Shown: positions 1 through 11,397 of the stretch, one piece after another
Numbering within the stretch: the first letter of the stretch is position 1
Layout of the letters: every line of letters starts with the position of its first letter
DNA from: Pollenia angustigena
Taxonomy: Eukaryota; Arthropoda; Insecta; Diptera; Polleniidae
Direction of reading: 5' to 3'
Assembly (NCBI GenBank): GCA_930367215.1
Contig: OV884057.1
Location: 263,890,339 to 263,954,338 of the forward strand
DNA length: 64,000 nucleotides
Program-made: the position numbers and the translations under genes
The notes under the pieces: model-generated
Seen by the model: only the letters and a program-made list of their open reading frames with translations
The model's database searches: none
Told to the model about the DNA's origin: nothing

Positions 1-524
1 TTAAAGTGAAGGATGTTATTATTGTGAATTAAAATTGTTTTTAAGATACATTCAAACCGCGATAATTCGTATCCCATAAATTCGAAATCCTCAACAATTA
101 AATACAAACGGCTGGTCCCTTGAGAAAAACCTCTTAGATTCGCAACACGTTTTGAAAAAAACAATACAAAGGCAAGATTTTTTTATAAACAATTGCTTTT
201 AGTTTTCTTGTTCGAATTTTTTGTGTTTGTTTCGTTTTTGTGAAAAGTGTGACGTAAAAAGGTCAAAGAAAAACGTACATAGCACATTATCATTATTGAA
301 AAAAGTAAATTATCAGGCCTGTCACAGAATGAAATTCATTAAATTCAAACCCTATAAATGTTTTTTTTTTACCTATAGGTCGATCCGAAATGTCTTTATT
401 TCGAAAACCATGAAATTCTTAAGAAGTAAACGGTCCACTCGATTACGAATTATCGGGATTCTACTGTAGTATTGATTAAAGTTGGTTTTTGATGATATGT
501 TTTTAGCAGTGTGCTTTTCAAATT
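1..524. other. AT-rich left edge, no gene recognised
   Basis: I see no gene here; the short open frames have no recognisable motif. Near 317 there is an AGGCCTGTCACAGAA string. It resembles the ends of small inverted-repeat elements seen elsewhere in this window (26163 and 30361), so this may be a decayed fragment of such an element. I found no matching second end. Confidence 0.3.
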
Positions 525-1440
525 AAACAAGTTAGAGTGCTATATTCGGCTGTGCCGAATCTTTGATACCCTCCACCGACAGTTCGAATGTTTAAGAAGT
601 AATATTTGTATGATGTTATTATTATCTTAAACTGTGACGATTTGTTATTAATTATGGTTTTAGGCGACTAAACTGTTTTCCGGTAGTAGGGTTTATATGG
701 GGCCTAGGGTAAATTAAGGACCGATCATCACGAAATTTCACAGCGTCATTTCTTGTCCTTTAAAACTGTGACGTACCAATTTCTGTTATGATAGCGTTAT
801 TAATTATGGTTTTAGGTGTACTAAACTGTTTTCCGGGAGAAGGGTTTCTATGGGGCCTAGGGTAAATTATGTACCGATCTTCACGAAATTTCACAGTATC
901 ATTTATAGTCCTATAAAACTGTGACGAGCCAAAATTTGTTATCATTGCAATATTTTTTACTGTTTTAGGCGTACTAAACTGTTTTCCGGTAGTAGGGTTT
1001 ATATGGGGCCTAAGGTAAATTATGGACCGATCGTCACGAAATTTAACAGCGTGATTTCCAGTCAAATAAAACAAATTTTTGCAAGATCTTATCTCATTCC
1101 GTGCCTTGTTCCAGCATTTATGCTATGTTTTGTAACAAAATTATAAATTTTTTAGGGGGTGGTTCCACATTTTGATTCATAGCTCTGGTCCTACTGAACC
1201 GATTTTGCTGGATTTCAATCCCAAACTGCTTAGGATAACTACAAGCAATTTGGCATCAAGTTTGTTGAATTCTTTTGAGTTGTTCGAAAGTGAGCTGACA
1301 TGGCTAAATCGACTTAGAATTACTCAAGGACCCAGAATATATATTCTTTATGGGATCTGAGATGAATAATAAACAAGTTTCACACGGAATGACTAACTTA
1401 ATATACCCTCTTCACAACTAATTGTGGTGGCGGGTATATA
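525..1440 (+). mobile_element. mini-me-like non-autonomous repeat, copy 1
   Basis: The left end reads AACAAGTTAGAGTGC followed by a small palindrome (ATTCGGCTGTGCCGAAT) and GATACCCTCCACC. The right end is another palindrome, ATACCCTCTTCACAACTAAT with TTGTGGTGGCGGGTATA. Between them lie diverged copies of a ~153-bp tandem unit (about 640-1075), then a conserved segment running into CCCAGAATATATAT and a TTTATGGGATC core. The GACGGACA microsatellite found in sister copies is missing here. This layout fits dipteran mini-me elements, which are related to Helentrons. That assignment is from memory of the family. No transposase is encoded, and the apparent ORFs come from the tandem units. Confidence 0.65.
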
Positions 1441-1639
1441 AAAAAAAAAATTCATCTGTAAATGTCAGCTTGAATTTGCACAGAAAAATTTCAGTTAGAG
1501 CGTCTTCTACACATTTTGAACTGACAACCATCTGGCATCAACTGTTTTGCAAGTCCTTTGTTTGTGGTGGTAAATATATGTACACTAAAATTTTTTTATT
1601 TACAAATATTCTTTTAAGAAACAACATTTTTAATAAACT

Positions 1640-3286
1640 AAACAAGTTAGAGTGCTATATTCGACTATGCCGAATCTTTGATACCCTCCACCGACAGTTC
1701 GAATGTTTAAGGAGTATTATCTGTATGATGTTATTATTATCTTAAACTGTGACGATTTGTTATTAATTATGGTTTTAGGCGACTAAACTGTTTTCCGGTA
1801 GAAGGGTTTATATGGGGCCTAGGGTAAATTATGGACTGATCATCACGAAATTTCACAGCGTCATTTCTAGTCCTTTAAAACTGTGACGTACCAATTTCTG
1901 TTATGATTGCATTATTTTTTATTTTTATTTTATTTTTTAAGGTAAATTATAGACCGATCGTCAGGAAATTTCACACTGTTATTTCTAGTCCTAAAAAACT
2001 GTAACGTACCAAATTTTGTTACGGTAGCGTTATTTTTTACGTTTTTAGGCGTACTAAGCTGTTTTTAGGGAGTAGTGTTTATATGGGGCTTAGGGTAAAT
2101 TATGGACGGATATTCACGAAATTTAACAGCGTGATGTCCAGTCAAATAAAACAAATTTTTTGCAAAATCTTATCTCATTCCATGGCTTGTTCCAGCATTT
2201 ATGTTATTTTTTGTAACAAAATTATCAATTTTTTTAGGTGGTGGTTCCACATTTTGATTCATCGCTCTGTGCCCATGTTCTGTAACTCTCGCGTCGAGAA
2301 AGTTTTCGATTGAAATGTGTGAAATGAAACAAAAATGCCATAAATTGAAACAAACAGCTGTTTTTCTCACTTAAATGTGTCTGTAACTTTTTTTGGCGAG
2401 TACAAGCTGTCACGTTAGGAAATTACTAGCCAAGTTACAGAAAAAGTGTGTCTGTAACATTTTGGTGAGAAAAGTTCCCGCTTTGAACTGTCAAATAAAG
2501 TCGGGAATGAAAATGGGGCGAGAAAAAATTTTAACACTAAAAAACAATTAAAAATGCAAAATGCAAAGAATAATAATAATAATATTTTATTCTTGGCACT
2601 TTTTTCATTGTCTTATTATTTTGCTTTAAACATTTTTATAAAATATACGAATGTCTTCAAAGCTCGTTTGCAAACAACAAACATTAAAGTCGCTCTTTAC
2701 ACAATTTGGTATAGCCGACGGTTGTGTTTTCGCCGCCATCGTTGAAAAATTATCAATTTAAGTAAGTTTTGGTCGCCGTGAACGATATGTGTAACTGGCG
2801 TTCTGAACGTCTGCAATGTCACATCGGCTTCGAGTGCAATTTTATGATATTTATAACGTAACGACGTAATCTCTTTTGATAGTTTTCGACATGAGTTACA
2901 TACACACATTTTTCTCATTTTTCGAGAAACGATGGAATATTTTGTTTCACATCTTTTCGATGCAAGAAGTTCTCACTAAAGTTACAGAACATGGGTCCTG
3001 GTCCTACTGAACCGATTTTTCTGGATTTCAATCCCAAAATGCTTAGGATAACTACAAGCAATTTGGCACCAAGTTTGTTCATTTCTTTTGAGTTGTTCGA
3101 AAGTGAGCGTGTTTTCAACAGACGGAGAGACAGACGGACAGACGGACATGGCCAAATCGAATTAGAATTACTCAAGGACCCAGAATATATATACTTTATG
3201 GGGTCTGAGATGAACAATAAATAAGTTTCACACGGAATGACAAACTTAATATACCCTCTTCACAACTAATTGTGGTGGAGGGTATA
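1640..3286 (+). mobile_element. mini-me-like repeat, copy 2, interrupted by a 728-bp transposon
   Basis: It has the same left end and 153-bp-type units as copy 1, and a complete right end with AGACAGACGGACAGACGGAC, the conserved core, CCCAGAATATATATAC and the closing GTGGTGGAGGGTATAAAA palindrome. The body is split at 2270-2997 by an inverted-repeat element. Comparison with copy 1 shows the uninterrupted sequence around GCTCTGGTCCTACTG, so the insertion came later. Copies 1 and 2 lie in the same orientation 200 bp apart. Confidence 0.7.
2270..2997. mobile_element. 728-bp terminal-inverted-repeat element inside mini-me copy 2
   Basis: The left end is TGCCCATGTTCTGTAACT and the right end AGTTACAGAACATGGGTC, so the inner 16 bp are perfectly inverted. 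CTG flanks both sides and may be a 3-bp target duplication. The empty site is known from sister mini-me copies. The interior has no recognisable transposase, so it is non-autonomous. A second copy, itself broken by insertions, spans 28691-33297 and shares the interior on both sides. Confidence 0.75.
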
Positions 3287-3408
3287 AAAACAATGGAAAT
3301 TAGTATATAATTTGCTGTGTGGACGATTTTAGATTGTCAGATAAAACGTGTGAAAGCAGAAATTTATTTAAATTCTATATTTTAAATATTGATCGATATG
3401 GTCAATTA

Positions 3409-3494
3409 CATATCGTCAGCTAAGAATTGGTTTGGCGCATATCATGGTAATTTAACCATAAAATGCGCCAAACCAATTCTGAGCTTACGATATG
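3409..3494. repeat. 86-bp near-perfect hairpin
   Basis: The left arm from 3409 (CATATCGTCAGCT, then AGAATTGGTTTGGCGCAT) pairs with the right arm ending at 3494. The arms are 32 bp with only two mismatches. The loop is about 22 nt and itself contains ATGGT paired with ACCAT. It could be a miniature foldback element or a precursor of small RNAs. The sequence alone cannot separate these. Confidence 0.6.
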
Positions 3495-3648
3495 GATGAC
3501 ACAGTCACTGAAAAATACATGTCGTCTAAATGTGTCTTAAATGCATTTAGAATTATATCGATGTTGTCGCGGATATAATATTTTTAAACTAACAAAATAA
3601 AAAAATATTAAATTTATAAATATAAATTTCTTTCTGAAGGTTATTAAA

Positions 3649-3790
3649 GTCTGGGTTCACACTATGAAAGTTTTCTTTCAGAAAGTTTCCGTTTATTGGT
3701 GAGAGTGGAAGAAAACATGATTTTTTCTCTCCTCTCTCACCCATAAACTCAGACTTTCTAAAAGAAAACTTTTATAGTGTGATCCTAGAC
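3649..3790. mobile_element. ~142-bp MITE with long terminal inverted repeats
   Basis: Arms of about 60 bp (GTCTGGGTTCACACTATGAA on the left, TTTATAGTGTGATCCTAGAC on the right) are inverted with a few mismatches and flanked by TAAA on both sides. Each arm contains TTTCTTTCAGAAAGT-like sequence and GGTGAGAG. A partial copy of one arm occurs at 18354-18412, so this is a multicopy family. It has no coding capacity. Confidence 0.65.
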
Positions 3791-4427
3791 TAAAGAACTT
3801 TTTATAATTTTTTTTGCAATCTAACGTATTCAAAACGTCATTTTGTGGAATATTGCAGAAACCTGGCAAGCATTTATCTACACATGCGAATTCTTGAATT
3901 TGCTTCTTTTTTTTGAAGGACAACATATACATAGTTTTTATGACGCGAAAGTTCTAGGAGATCACAGTTAAATCAAAAGAAGAAGCAATAAAATTTCCAT
4001 TGAGTATTAATTTAAAAGAAAGGGCTAAGACATAAAATAAACCATCATAAAATTGTTGCAGCAAAGAATAAAAAAAGAGGAAAACTGGATAAGAAACACA
4101 TAAAAACAAGAATCTAAGAACTCCACCAACATCAAAGAGCATTCGCCATATTTAATGTTGTTGCACTCTTAACTCTAACACACACAACCGAATGATTCCA
4201 GCAGAAATATTTTCATTAATTCAAAGGCAACAACGTCAACTGGAATACGTGGTTTTCCAAAAGGTATACCTTTCTTTCTTCTTATAAGAAAAAATTCAGA
4301 ATGGAACAAACGATTTGGATAGAGTTTTAGGAAATTGTATTTTGTATTTGTTTTTATTAATTTGATTTTCTAATACAACAAGACACAATATCATATAAAT
4401 TACAGCATTAGAATGAGACAAGTTAAA
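3791..4427. other. unassigned AT-rich spacer
   Basis: I see no gene, repeat end or structured element in this stretch between the 3649 MITE and the hAT-like element whose target duplication begins at 4428. Confidence 0.3.
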
Positions 4428-4905
4428 GTATACATTAGGGTGGTAGCTAAATTTCAACTTTGGATTTTCAACATCTCCCGGGCGGAATATTGTGCCACAT
4501 GGTCTAAAACTGATGTGGAAAAAATTTCAGCCAAGTCGGATAACTTTTACCCCTGCCCCTTGAGGTCAAAGTTCAAATGATAAAAAAAAAAATTTCCATA
4601 CAAGCAAAAAATTTTTTTTTCGATTTTTTTTAATATTAGTAAGCTTTATAAGCTTATTAACAACAAAAAATTTCATTTCGATCGGACAAGATTTTCAGTT
4701 TCAAAAGTGACTGAAAAAAAAATTTGAGGCTTGTTAGGGGCTTACTCTAAAAAATTTTCAAAAAAATTTTTTTTTTAGTTTTGATAAGCACACATTAAAG
4801 ATTTTTGTTTTTTTCGACATCGCATTTTTGTTCTAAATTGGGGTAAAAAACTGGAAAAATGCAGTTTTTGGCCCTATTTGAGAGCATGATTACTAGGGTG
4901 TCAGC

Positions 4906-7201
4906 TGGGGTTGCCATACGTACTGTTTTAAGCAGTACATTTACTGATTTTTTGCAAATGTACTGTTTTATGCACAACTCCTAAAACAGTACGCAAATGT
5001 ACTGTTTTTTACACTTTGTACAGTTTTTTGTACTTTTTTTTTTGTTCAGTGTCCAAAAAACCAAGATATTAAGAAAAACCCTACTAAAAACACATTTTTA
5101 TGATATTCTAATATTTAACAGTACATAGCTTAACAAATTTTTTTGTGTTCCAAACAAAAAAGTTCTAAAATAATACGAGTTTTTACGCTGTGGTCATTGT
5201 TTTCTCATAAATACACAGTAGAAATCTAAATTATAATGAGTGGCTCGCAGCAGTAGTATATTTTCATATTGTTATTTTTAAGACATATGTACTATGTATG
5301 ATTTTATGGCTACCTCTTCCAATAGTGTTTCCCTTTCCACACCTGAGAAAAACAAAATAAAAAAAAAATTTTTAAATACTAAACAAATACATACTTATTC
5401 CAACACAATTATGTTAAATTATTAGACCTTTTTTATTTTCGGGCCTGTTCTGGATATCGAAATCACGTGAAATTTAAATCGAACAAATTTGGAAAATTCT
5501 CCGTGTTCAAAATTTATTAATATACCTAATACCTTTGAGGACCACTTTTCTTAACCTAAACTACTGAAATAGATAAGTTAATTTTTACAAAAATTTTATT
5601 GAAAATATTCGTTTTCAATTGCACTTGATTGTTTTACAGACAAAAATTTTTGTTTTATATTTTATTGAAAGTTGTTTTTTTTTACTATTTTAATATTTTC
5701 AGATTTTGTTAAATAAAAATAAACCAAACTATCAAATCTGTTCTGAAAATCACGTGATTTTAAATCACATGTGCTTTTAAAATCACATGTGTGATTTTGT
5801 GGTGTTCTGTAAATCACACTGTTTTTCTGTTTCTCGGTGTTATTTTCAATTGTCGAAAGCACAAGCAAACACAAAAAGTGTGTTCTACAAAATTATAGCT
5901 AATTTTTTAACGATTTTTATGTTATTTTTCAACAATTTGTTTTTTTACCGATTTAGCGGTCTAAAATTAATTTAGGGTTTACTAAAATTTTGCAATTTTT
6001 TGCGAATCTTAGCTATGTTCCGCGATTTAAGTGATTTGTTCCTGTAAGTTTTTTGATTCTTTACAACTTTAACGATTTATTATTAATAGTAGACTCTGCT
6101 ATCATGCCGCTGTTATCAAATTTTTGCGAATTTCCGCTAAATTATCAATTTTTACCGAATTTTTGTCATTCCTATAATAGTTTTGGGGACTTTTAAGCAC
6201 TTTGAAATATTAAAAATTTTCGCTATTTTGCTAAATTTTGTTGTTGTTGTGTAATGCAATGTTTAGCGAATTTTAGCCATTTTCGCGATATCAGCGGTTT
6301 TTTCCTGTGATTCTTTGCAGCTTTTACGATTTTTAATATACATATATTAAACTATGCTTTCTTGCCGCTGTTAGCAAATTAGAGATTTTTAATTCAACTA
6401 AAAAGCAAACCTGAAATCAAAACAGCAGTCACAAAAGCAAATATCATTTTTGTAGTGTCGTCGAATTTTCTTAATTTTAAAAGATTTGTTGTAAATAAAA
6501 TAGCTTATTGCACAAAAAATTAATAAACAACACTTTGAATATTTTATTTAAGTAATTTATTATGACGGTCACCTTACAATTTTCGCAAAAATAACAAAGT
6601 GATTTCAAAAAGTTGTGAACGTAGCTGAACGTTTTGAAATCACAAAATAATATGCCCAGAACACCTTTCATAAAATGTGATTTTCAGAAGAGGCCTGTGT
6701 GTATGTTTTTTGGATTTTATAGATTAATGGCCAAGTTCAGGTATAATTAACTATCATTATAAATGTCAAAAAATCTATTGTTTTAGTAATACATAGTTAA
6801 TTTTAGCTGAACTTGGTAAAATTGGCCGTAAATAATTTTAAAATTGTTTGAAATTGGAAAATTAATTTAGGAAACAAACATTTTCTCAAATTCTATATGA
6901 TTTGTGCAACTATGTGTGTGGTGAAAATTGCTTTAAATGCGAATATGTTTAAAGATAATCGTACTATGTATCACAATCTATGAGTTAATTTTTTCAAGCT
7001 AAGTTCGGCTTTTCTCCTTTCTTATATGGCTTACAGCAATGTTATGGTTCTCCTGGCCAAATGCTTCGTTTGTGGTGTTTGCTTTTTAAACGCAAATGGA
7101 GTAATTTTTTTCGCCAAAAAAATGTACTGTTTTTTTCTTGCTTGTACTGTTTTTTTGTGTTCAATGTACTGTTTTTCCGAATTAAAAATCTGGCTACCCT
7201 A
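4906..7201. mobile_element. nested hAT-like element with 8-bp TSD GTGTCAGC
   Basis: The octamer GTGTCAGC occurs at 4898-4905 and 7202-7209. The ends are TGGGGTTGCCA and its inverse TGGCTACCCTA. Subterminal regions carry many copies of GTACTGTTTT (for example around 4918-5035 and 7120-7180), as expected for transposase-binding repeats. It interrupts the inverted repeat of the surrounding element. No intact transposase is present. The middle is occupied by another candidate insertion at 5442-6695. Confidence 0.75.
5442..6695. mobile_element. probable third-level insertion with GGCCTGTTCTG ends
   Basis: The left end (GGCCTGTTCTGGATATCGAA, then ATCACGTG) is an imperfect inverse of the right end (CACATTTTATG-type repeats, GTGATTTTCAGAAGAGGCC). 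Inside are repeated AAATCACATGTG motifs (5745-5820). A diverged sequence follows with GCGAATTTCCGCTAA at about 5995-6380, internally duplicated and found again near 9040-9280. I could not identify a clean target duplication, so the limits are uncertain. Confidence 0.4.
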
Positions 7202-7209
7202 GTGTCAGC

Positions 7210-7549
7210 TAAATTTCAACTTTGGATTTTCAACATCTCCCGGGCGGAATATTGTGCCACATGGTCTAAAACTGATGTGGAAAAAATTTCAGCCAAATCG
7301 GATAACTTTTACCCCTGCCCCCTTGAGGTCAAAGTTCAAATGATAAAAAAAAAAAAATCGAAAAAAAATTTTTTGCTTGTATGGAAATTTTTTTTTTATC
7401 ATTTGAACTTTGACCTCAAAGGGGCAGGGGTAAAAGTTATCCGATTTGGCTGAAATTTTTTCCACATCAGTTTTAGACCATGTGGCACAATATTCCGCCC
7501 GGGAGACATCAATATTAATACAAAAAAATTGCTCCATACATTTAGCTGC
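7210..7549. repeat. large palindrome of the outer hAT-like element
   Basis: About 150 bp from 7210 is repeated inverted up to 7505, with a short A/T-rich centre near 7350-7390. Both arms contain the CCCGGGCGGAATATTGTG and CCCCTGCCCC landmarks. The same peptide-like reading therefore appears on both strands, an artefact of the palindrome and not a gene. A single arm also lies at 4448-4600. Confidence 0.75.
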
Positions 7550-7564
7550 CACCCTAGTATACAT

Positions 7565-8052
7565 TGATTAAGAAAATATTTTCTAAGAACTTCATAAATT
7601 ATATTTAAATGTTAATAAAGTAAAGGTATATAAATCATTGTTAAGATGATTCTGCCGAATTTGTGCAAGACCATCGGACAACATCAGATTCTTAGAATAG
7701 GCCTACTAAATTTTGACAGCTGATGAAGATGGTATTAATATTAAAATTGTTTCTTTTTAAACATATTTTGAAGTTTAATTAGAGAATTTGTACGACAAAC
7801 AGCACCAACATTAGAGTGGTGCAAAAAACAATTTTTGCATCCTGCTTTTTTGCCGTACTTGACAACATGATTTCTAGATTATGGGATTAACGTCGTCACT
7901 TACAAAAAAGTCTTCGAAGAAATCTTTTCAGTTTTGCATCTTAGATTTCAATAATATCTTGAAATCATAGCAGCACGGCATTTTTAGGTACTTTAAAATG
8001 TAGCTCACAAAAAGTGTTTTTTTTACCACTCTAACCAAAATCCATCTGATCT
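7565..8052. other. unassigned AT-rich spacer
   Basis: I see no gene or recognisable element here. A pattern of moderately complex sequence (7660-8040) is not matched elsewhere in the window. Confidence 0.3.
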
Positions 8053-8054
8053 TA

Positions 8055-8708
8055 CCTAACAAACACGAAGTAAAACTTTTGATATGGAATTAGTTTATTA
8101 TTTGACATAAAACACAATTCTCAAATCTTTTTCAATTGTTTGATTTTAATATTTGAATTTAAATTGAAAATGATTTTAATCTAAACATTTGACATACAAT
8201 GTTTTATCAATTTGATATCAAAATGTTATCAAATGCTATTCTCAAATCAAAAATAAACTTGACAGCACTAAAGCGAAAAATAAATGTTAACATTAAAAAA
8301 TGGCGACTAAAGTTAAATTTGTTTTACAGTTACAAAATTTTAATTTCTTGTGAAAAAATATTAAAAAAAAGGAACAAAGTATTTCGCCATTCCAAGAATT
8401 TGAGTACGGAAAGAACACCATTTCATCTTTAAGCTATGGTGCAGAATGTTAAGCTGACAGTTTCTTTAAATAAATAATGAGTTTAAATTAAATTGTTCAA
8501 CATTGTATTAAAATCCACATTCGAGAATAACGTTTGAAAGCAAGTCGAAAATAAATACTTTTCTAAATTTGAAAATATGTTACCCTTTTTGTTGAGAATG
8601 CTATGATTTTCACATTATATCCAAATCATTATCGAACGTTTTTCGGTTGAGAACAATTTTGATTTCAAATCATTTTCAATTTGAAATCAAATCTCCGTCT
8701 TTGTTGGG
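8055..8708. mobile_element. 654-bp inverted-repeat element with TA flanks, copy 1
   Basis: The left end CCTAACAAACACGAAG and right end CTCCGTCTTTGTTGGG are inverted, and TA lies on each side. The interior is rich in TTTGATATCAAA and ATTTGAAAT-like palindromes. A second copy begins at 63286 and runs off the window, sharing both the start and the CCAAGAATTTGAGTACGGAA-type internal block. No transposase is visible. TA flanks suggest a Tc1/mariner-type MITE, but this is inference. Confidence 0.7.
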
Positions 8709-8740
8709 TATTAGCGAAATTCTTAAAAGCAACTCATAAC

Positions 8741-9784
8741 CAGGGTTACCGTTGGAAATTTTTGAAAAGGGTCACAAAAAGGGGATTTTCCAGAAAAAGG
8801 GGTCAAAGAAAGGGTATTTCAATAAAAAAAGGGTCAAGTTTTTTATAAGCAGTATTTTCTTCCATTTTAATGAACATAATAAGACCAAGTTTTTTTATAA
8901 GCAAACAAAAAAATAATATTTCAGGCAGGAAGAGCTCTAAAAACTTAATTTTTTTATGGAACGCTCTGTCCTGTTTTAAACACCTGACAAAAAGTTAATT
9001 CTTTATCATTATACATAGCTAAATTTTGAATTCTTATTATGTAATTTTCCGATTTAGCGATGTAAAAAAATTGTAGTGTTTGTTTTAAATTTTGCAATCG
9101 TTCGCGAATTGTAACAATTTTCTTGATTAAATCGATTTTTTCCTGTAAGTGTCAGATTTTTTAAAGCTTTTACGATTTTTAATAAATATAAGACTTTGCT
9201 ATCATACCGCTTTTACCAAATATTTGGGAATTTCCGCTAATTGAGCAATTTTTACCTATTGTTTTCATTCCTGTTAGGGCACTCTCAACACTGTCGATTC
9301 AAAAGGGGGCGAAAAGTTCAATACCTTTTGCCATTATTAAGGGCGAATTTTTTTGAATAAAACATGCTACTGTTTAAGAGAGCAAAACACCAAATTGCAT
9401 ATTATTAATAAAATGTAAAATTTTTGTTTTAAAAAGAAACCACCGTAAAAAATAACAAATATTTATATGAGTTATGTTTGCTTTTAGGGAAATTGTGCTT
9501 TACTATCAAAAATCAAGGAGAAGAAAGCATGGAATATTAAGTTTATACTTTGAGTCTGTTCCATATCAAGCAATGCTTATTTCGATAACATTTGTTTAGC
9601 ACTTCTGTTCCGCAGTGTTGACAAAAAACAAAATGTGAGAGCTATTTCCAAAAAAAGGGTCAAAAAGTGTCACAAAATAGGTGATAATGATACAAAAGTA
9701 TAATTTAAAAAAAGGGTCATAAAAGGTATCAACACCGTCGAAAAAGGGTCAAAATGATACTTTAGTATCACAACGGTAACGCTG
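8741..9784. mobile_element. hAT-like element with 8-bp TSD CTCATAAC and AAAGGGTCA repeats
   Basis: It is flanked by CTCATAAC at 8733-8740 and 9785-9792. The ends are CAGGGTTACCGTTG and CAACGGTAACGCTG, classical CAG-starting hAT-type inverted repeats. Both subterminal zones contain repeated AAAAAGGGTCA motifs. Positions 9040-9280 carry a diverged module shared with 5995-6380. The element is a relative of 48338-49363, which has the same ends but different subterminal repeats. No transposase remains. Confidence 0.82.
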
Positions 9785-9792
9785 CTCATAAC

Positions 9793-11218
9793 TGATTTTA
9801 CCACGACTATTTGGGTTTATACTTTTCCTTCTGTTCTAAGTTATTTTTATTTGAGTTCACAAGAAAGAAAAAAATGATCACACACAGATAACTTTTATGA
9901 TATGATGCATAAAAATAAATAAAAAAATTCTTAAAAATACTTGTTCCCAGTTCATGCTTGTGCACATGTATGACTCGAGTTTTTATGGTAATTGGAATAC
10001 AGATGTAAAAGCAAACAGAAAAGTGCTTTAAAAATCTCAAAACATACCCAAGTTGCTTTTGCTTTTAGGAATATTAAAAAAATTAATAAACTTTTGTTTG
10101 AAAAATGTTTTGTGGCTTAAAGAATAGATCATAAAAAAGATGTACATACATACAAATGTGCCCAATGATGCTGTTGCTTGTAAACTATTCCAAGAGATCA
10201 GAGAAAAGAAATAATAAAGATGACGTGGTTACGAAGCATATTTGACGAAATTTCTTATGGGATTGTCTCCGCATGTTTTGTATATACAGAAGATCGTGCC
10301 AATGTTACCACCTGAATTAAATTGTATGAGGTATTTGACAATTTTTAAACTTATTAATGGCTGTAAATTGCAAACGTTATTTATTGTCATCGTTAAATTA
10401 CAAAATCAATATAAAAATTAATCACTCCTACCGGTACAAACTGTCAAATTTTTCTAAGAATATTTAAACTAAACACGGTTGTTTTTAAAAGTAATAATGT
10501 TTATGGAATTAAATATGAAGCATAATATACCAACCTGGTTGCCCGGTAGGCTAGTTGGTAGTGAGCTGGTCTATCAGTGCGGGTTCTCTGGTCTGTTTCA
10601 CTACAACGGGCTGAAGGTCTAATTAAGTTAGAATATAATTTGTAATTGTATTTTTAACTATTATTAAATAAATAAATACAAATATTATAGCTTTTTGAGC
10701 AAAAATAAAAAGGAATTTTGGATTGGAGGTTAAATGTATGTACTCAAATTTCGTTTTATGTGGCATCATTGTTAATACATACGTGTGAACATAAACAAAA
10801 AAGTGGCCTGAGAGCGTTTTCTTCTTCAGATGTTGTTATGCTGAAAAACCTCTTTTAGTTTTTTTTGCTGGTTTCTTTTTTTTCTTTTTTTGCAACAGAA
10901 ACAAAAATTATTTAAGGTCTGTCGCTCATGTGTTTGAATAGAAATGGTTGAATGGTTGGTTGTTGTTTCTGGTTTTAGCTCTTCTTTATTCTGCTTTTTT
11001 AAAAGAAGCATAATTTTGCCATCTTTATTTTTTTATTGCTGTTGTTGTTTGTAATTTTTAGAGGTTTCTTACAAAAGTTCATTAAACCAAGTTTTAACAC
11101 ACAGGGTTCATGGATACTAATGCAAGTTCATATTAAAACATACAATTAAAATCTAGTATCGAATCTATATCGAATATAAAATTTTGAAAATGCGTAGCTT
11201 GGCTTTCAAAGCACACAT
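9793..11218. other. intergenic stretch, no protein gene seen
   Basis: Apart from the SINE-like sequence at 10545-10680, this stretch holds AT-rich DNA with short, low-complexity open frames that lack domains. I see no splice-supported coding exon. Confidence 0.35.
10545..10680 (+). mobile_element. putative tRNA-derived SINE
   Basis: The sequence TAGGCTAGTTGGTAGTGAGC resembles a polymerase III A box in a tRNA D-arm context, and GGGTTCTCTGGTC downstream is a degenerate B box. It continues into unrelated sequence and ends in ATTAAATAAATAAATACA, a tail typical of SINEs. There is no foldable complete tRNA. The call rests on this layout only; no second copy was seen in the window. Confidence 0.4.
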
Positions 11219-11221
11219 TAA

Positions 11222-11394
11222 GGTCCGTTTTCACAACTTACCGATAGCTGAAGGCAAGTGTTTCATTATTACCACTTTACTTTAACCTAAACTGAGCGAT
11301 TAAGTAGGTTAAAGTAAAATTTTAATAATGGAACACTTTTAATAAGCCCGGTTAAAGTCTACTTTTAGCTATTGGTAAGTTGTGAAAACGAGCC
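11222..11394. mobile_element. 173-bp Harbinger-like MITE, TSD TAA
   Basis: TAA flanks both sides (11219-11221 and 11395-11397). The ends, GGTCCGTTTTCACAACTTAC and GTAAGTTGTGAAAACGAGCC, are inverted for about 30 bp. A 3-bp TWA duplication and GG-starting ends are typical of PIF/Harbinger. It is non-coding. Confidence 0.75.
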
Positions 11395-11397
11395 TAA

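Larger units (their letters stand above)
4436..7556. mobile_element. hAT-like element with 8-bp TSD GTATACAT, interrupted
   Basis: It is flanked by identical octamers GTATACAT at 4428-4435 and 7557-7564. The ends are TAGGGTGGTAGCTAAAT and ATTTAGCTGCCACCCTA, which are inverted with one mismatch. Without the nested 4906-7201 insertion the element would be about 817 bp. Both arms contain a related module with CTCCCGGGCGGAATATTGTG and TTTTACCCCTGCCCC, which makes it strongly foldback-like. No transposase frame is visible. An 8-bp TSD is typical of hAT; the superfamily call is inference. Confidence 0.75.

Noticed and set aside
7061..7564. Open frames on both strands giving the same peptide (TWSKTDVEKISAKSDNF)
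   Set aside because: Generated by the palindrome of the hAT-like foldback, in which both strands read the same sequence.
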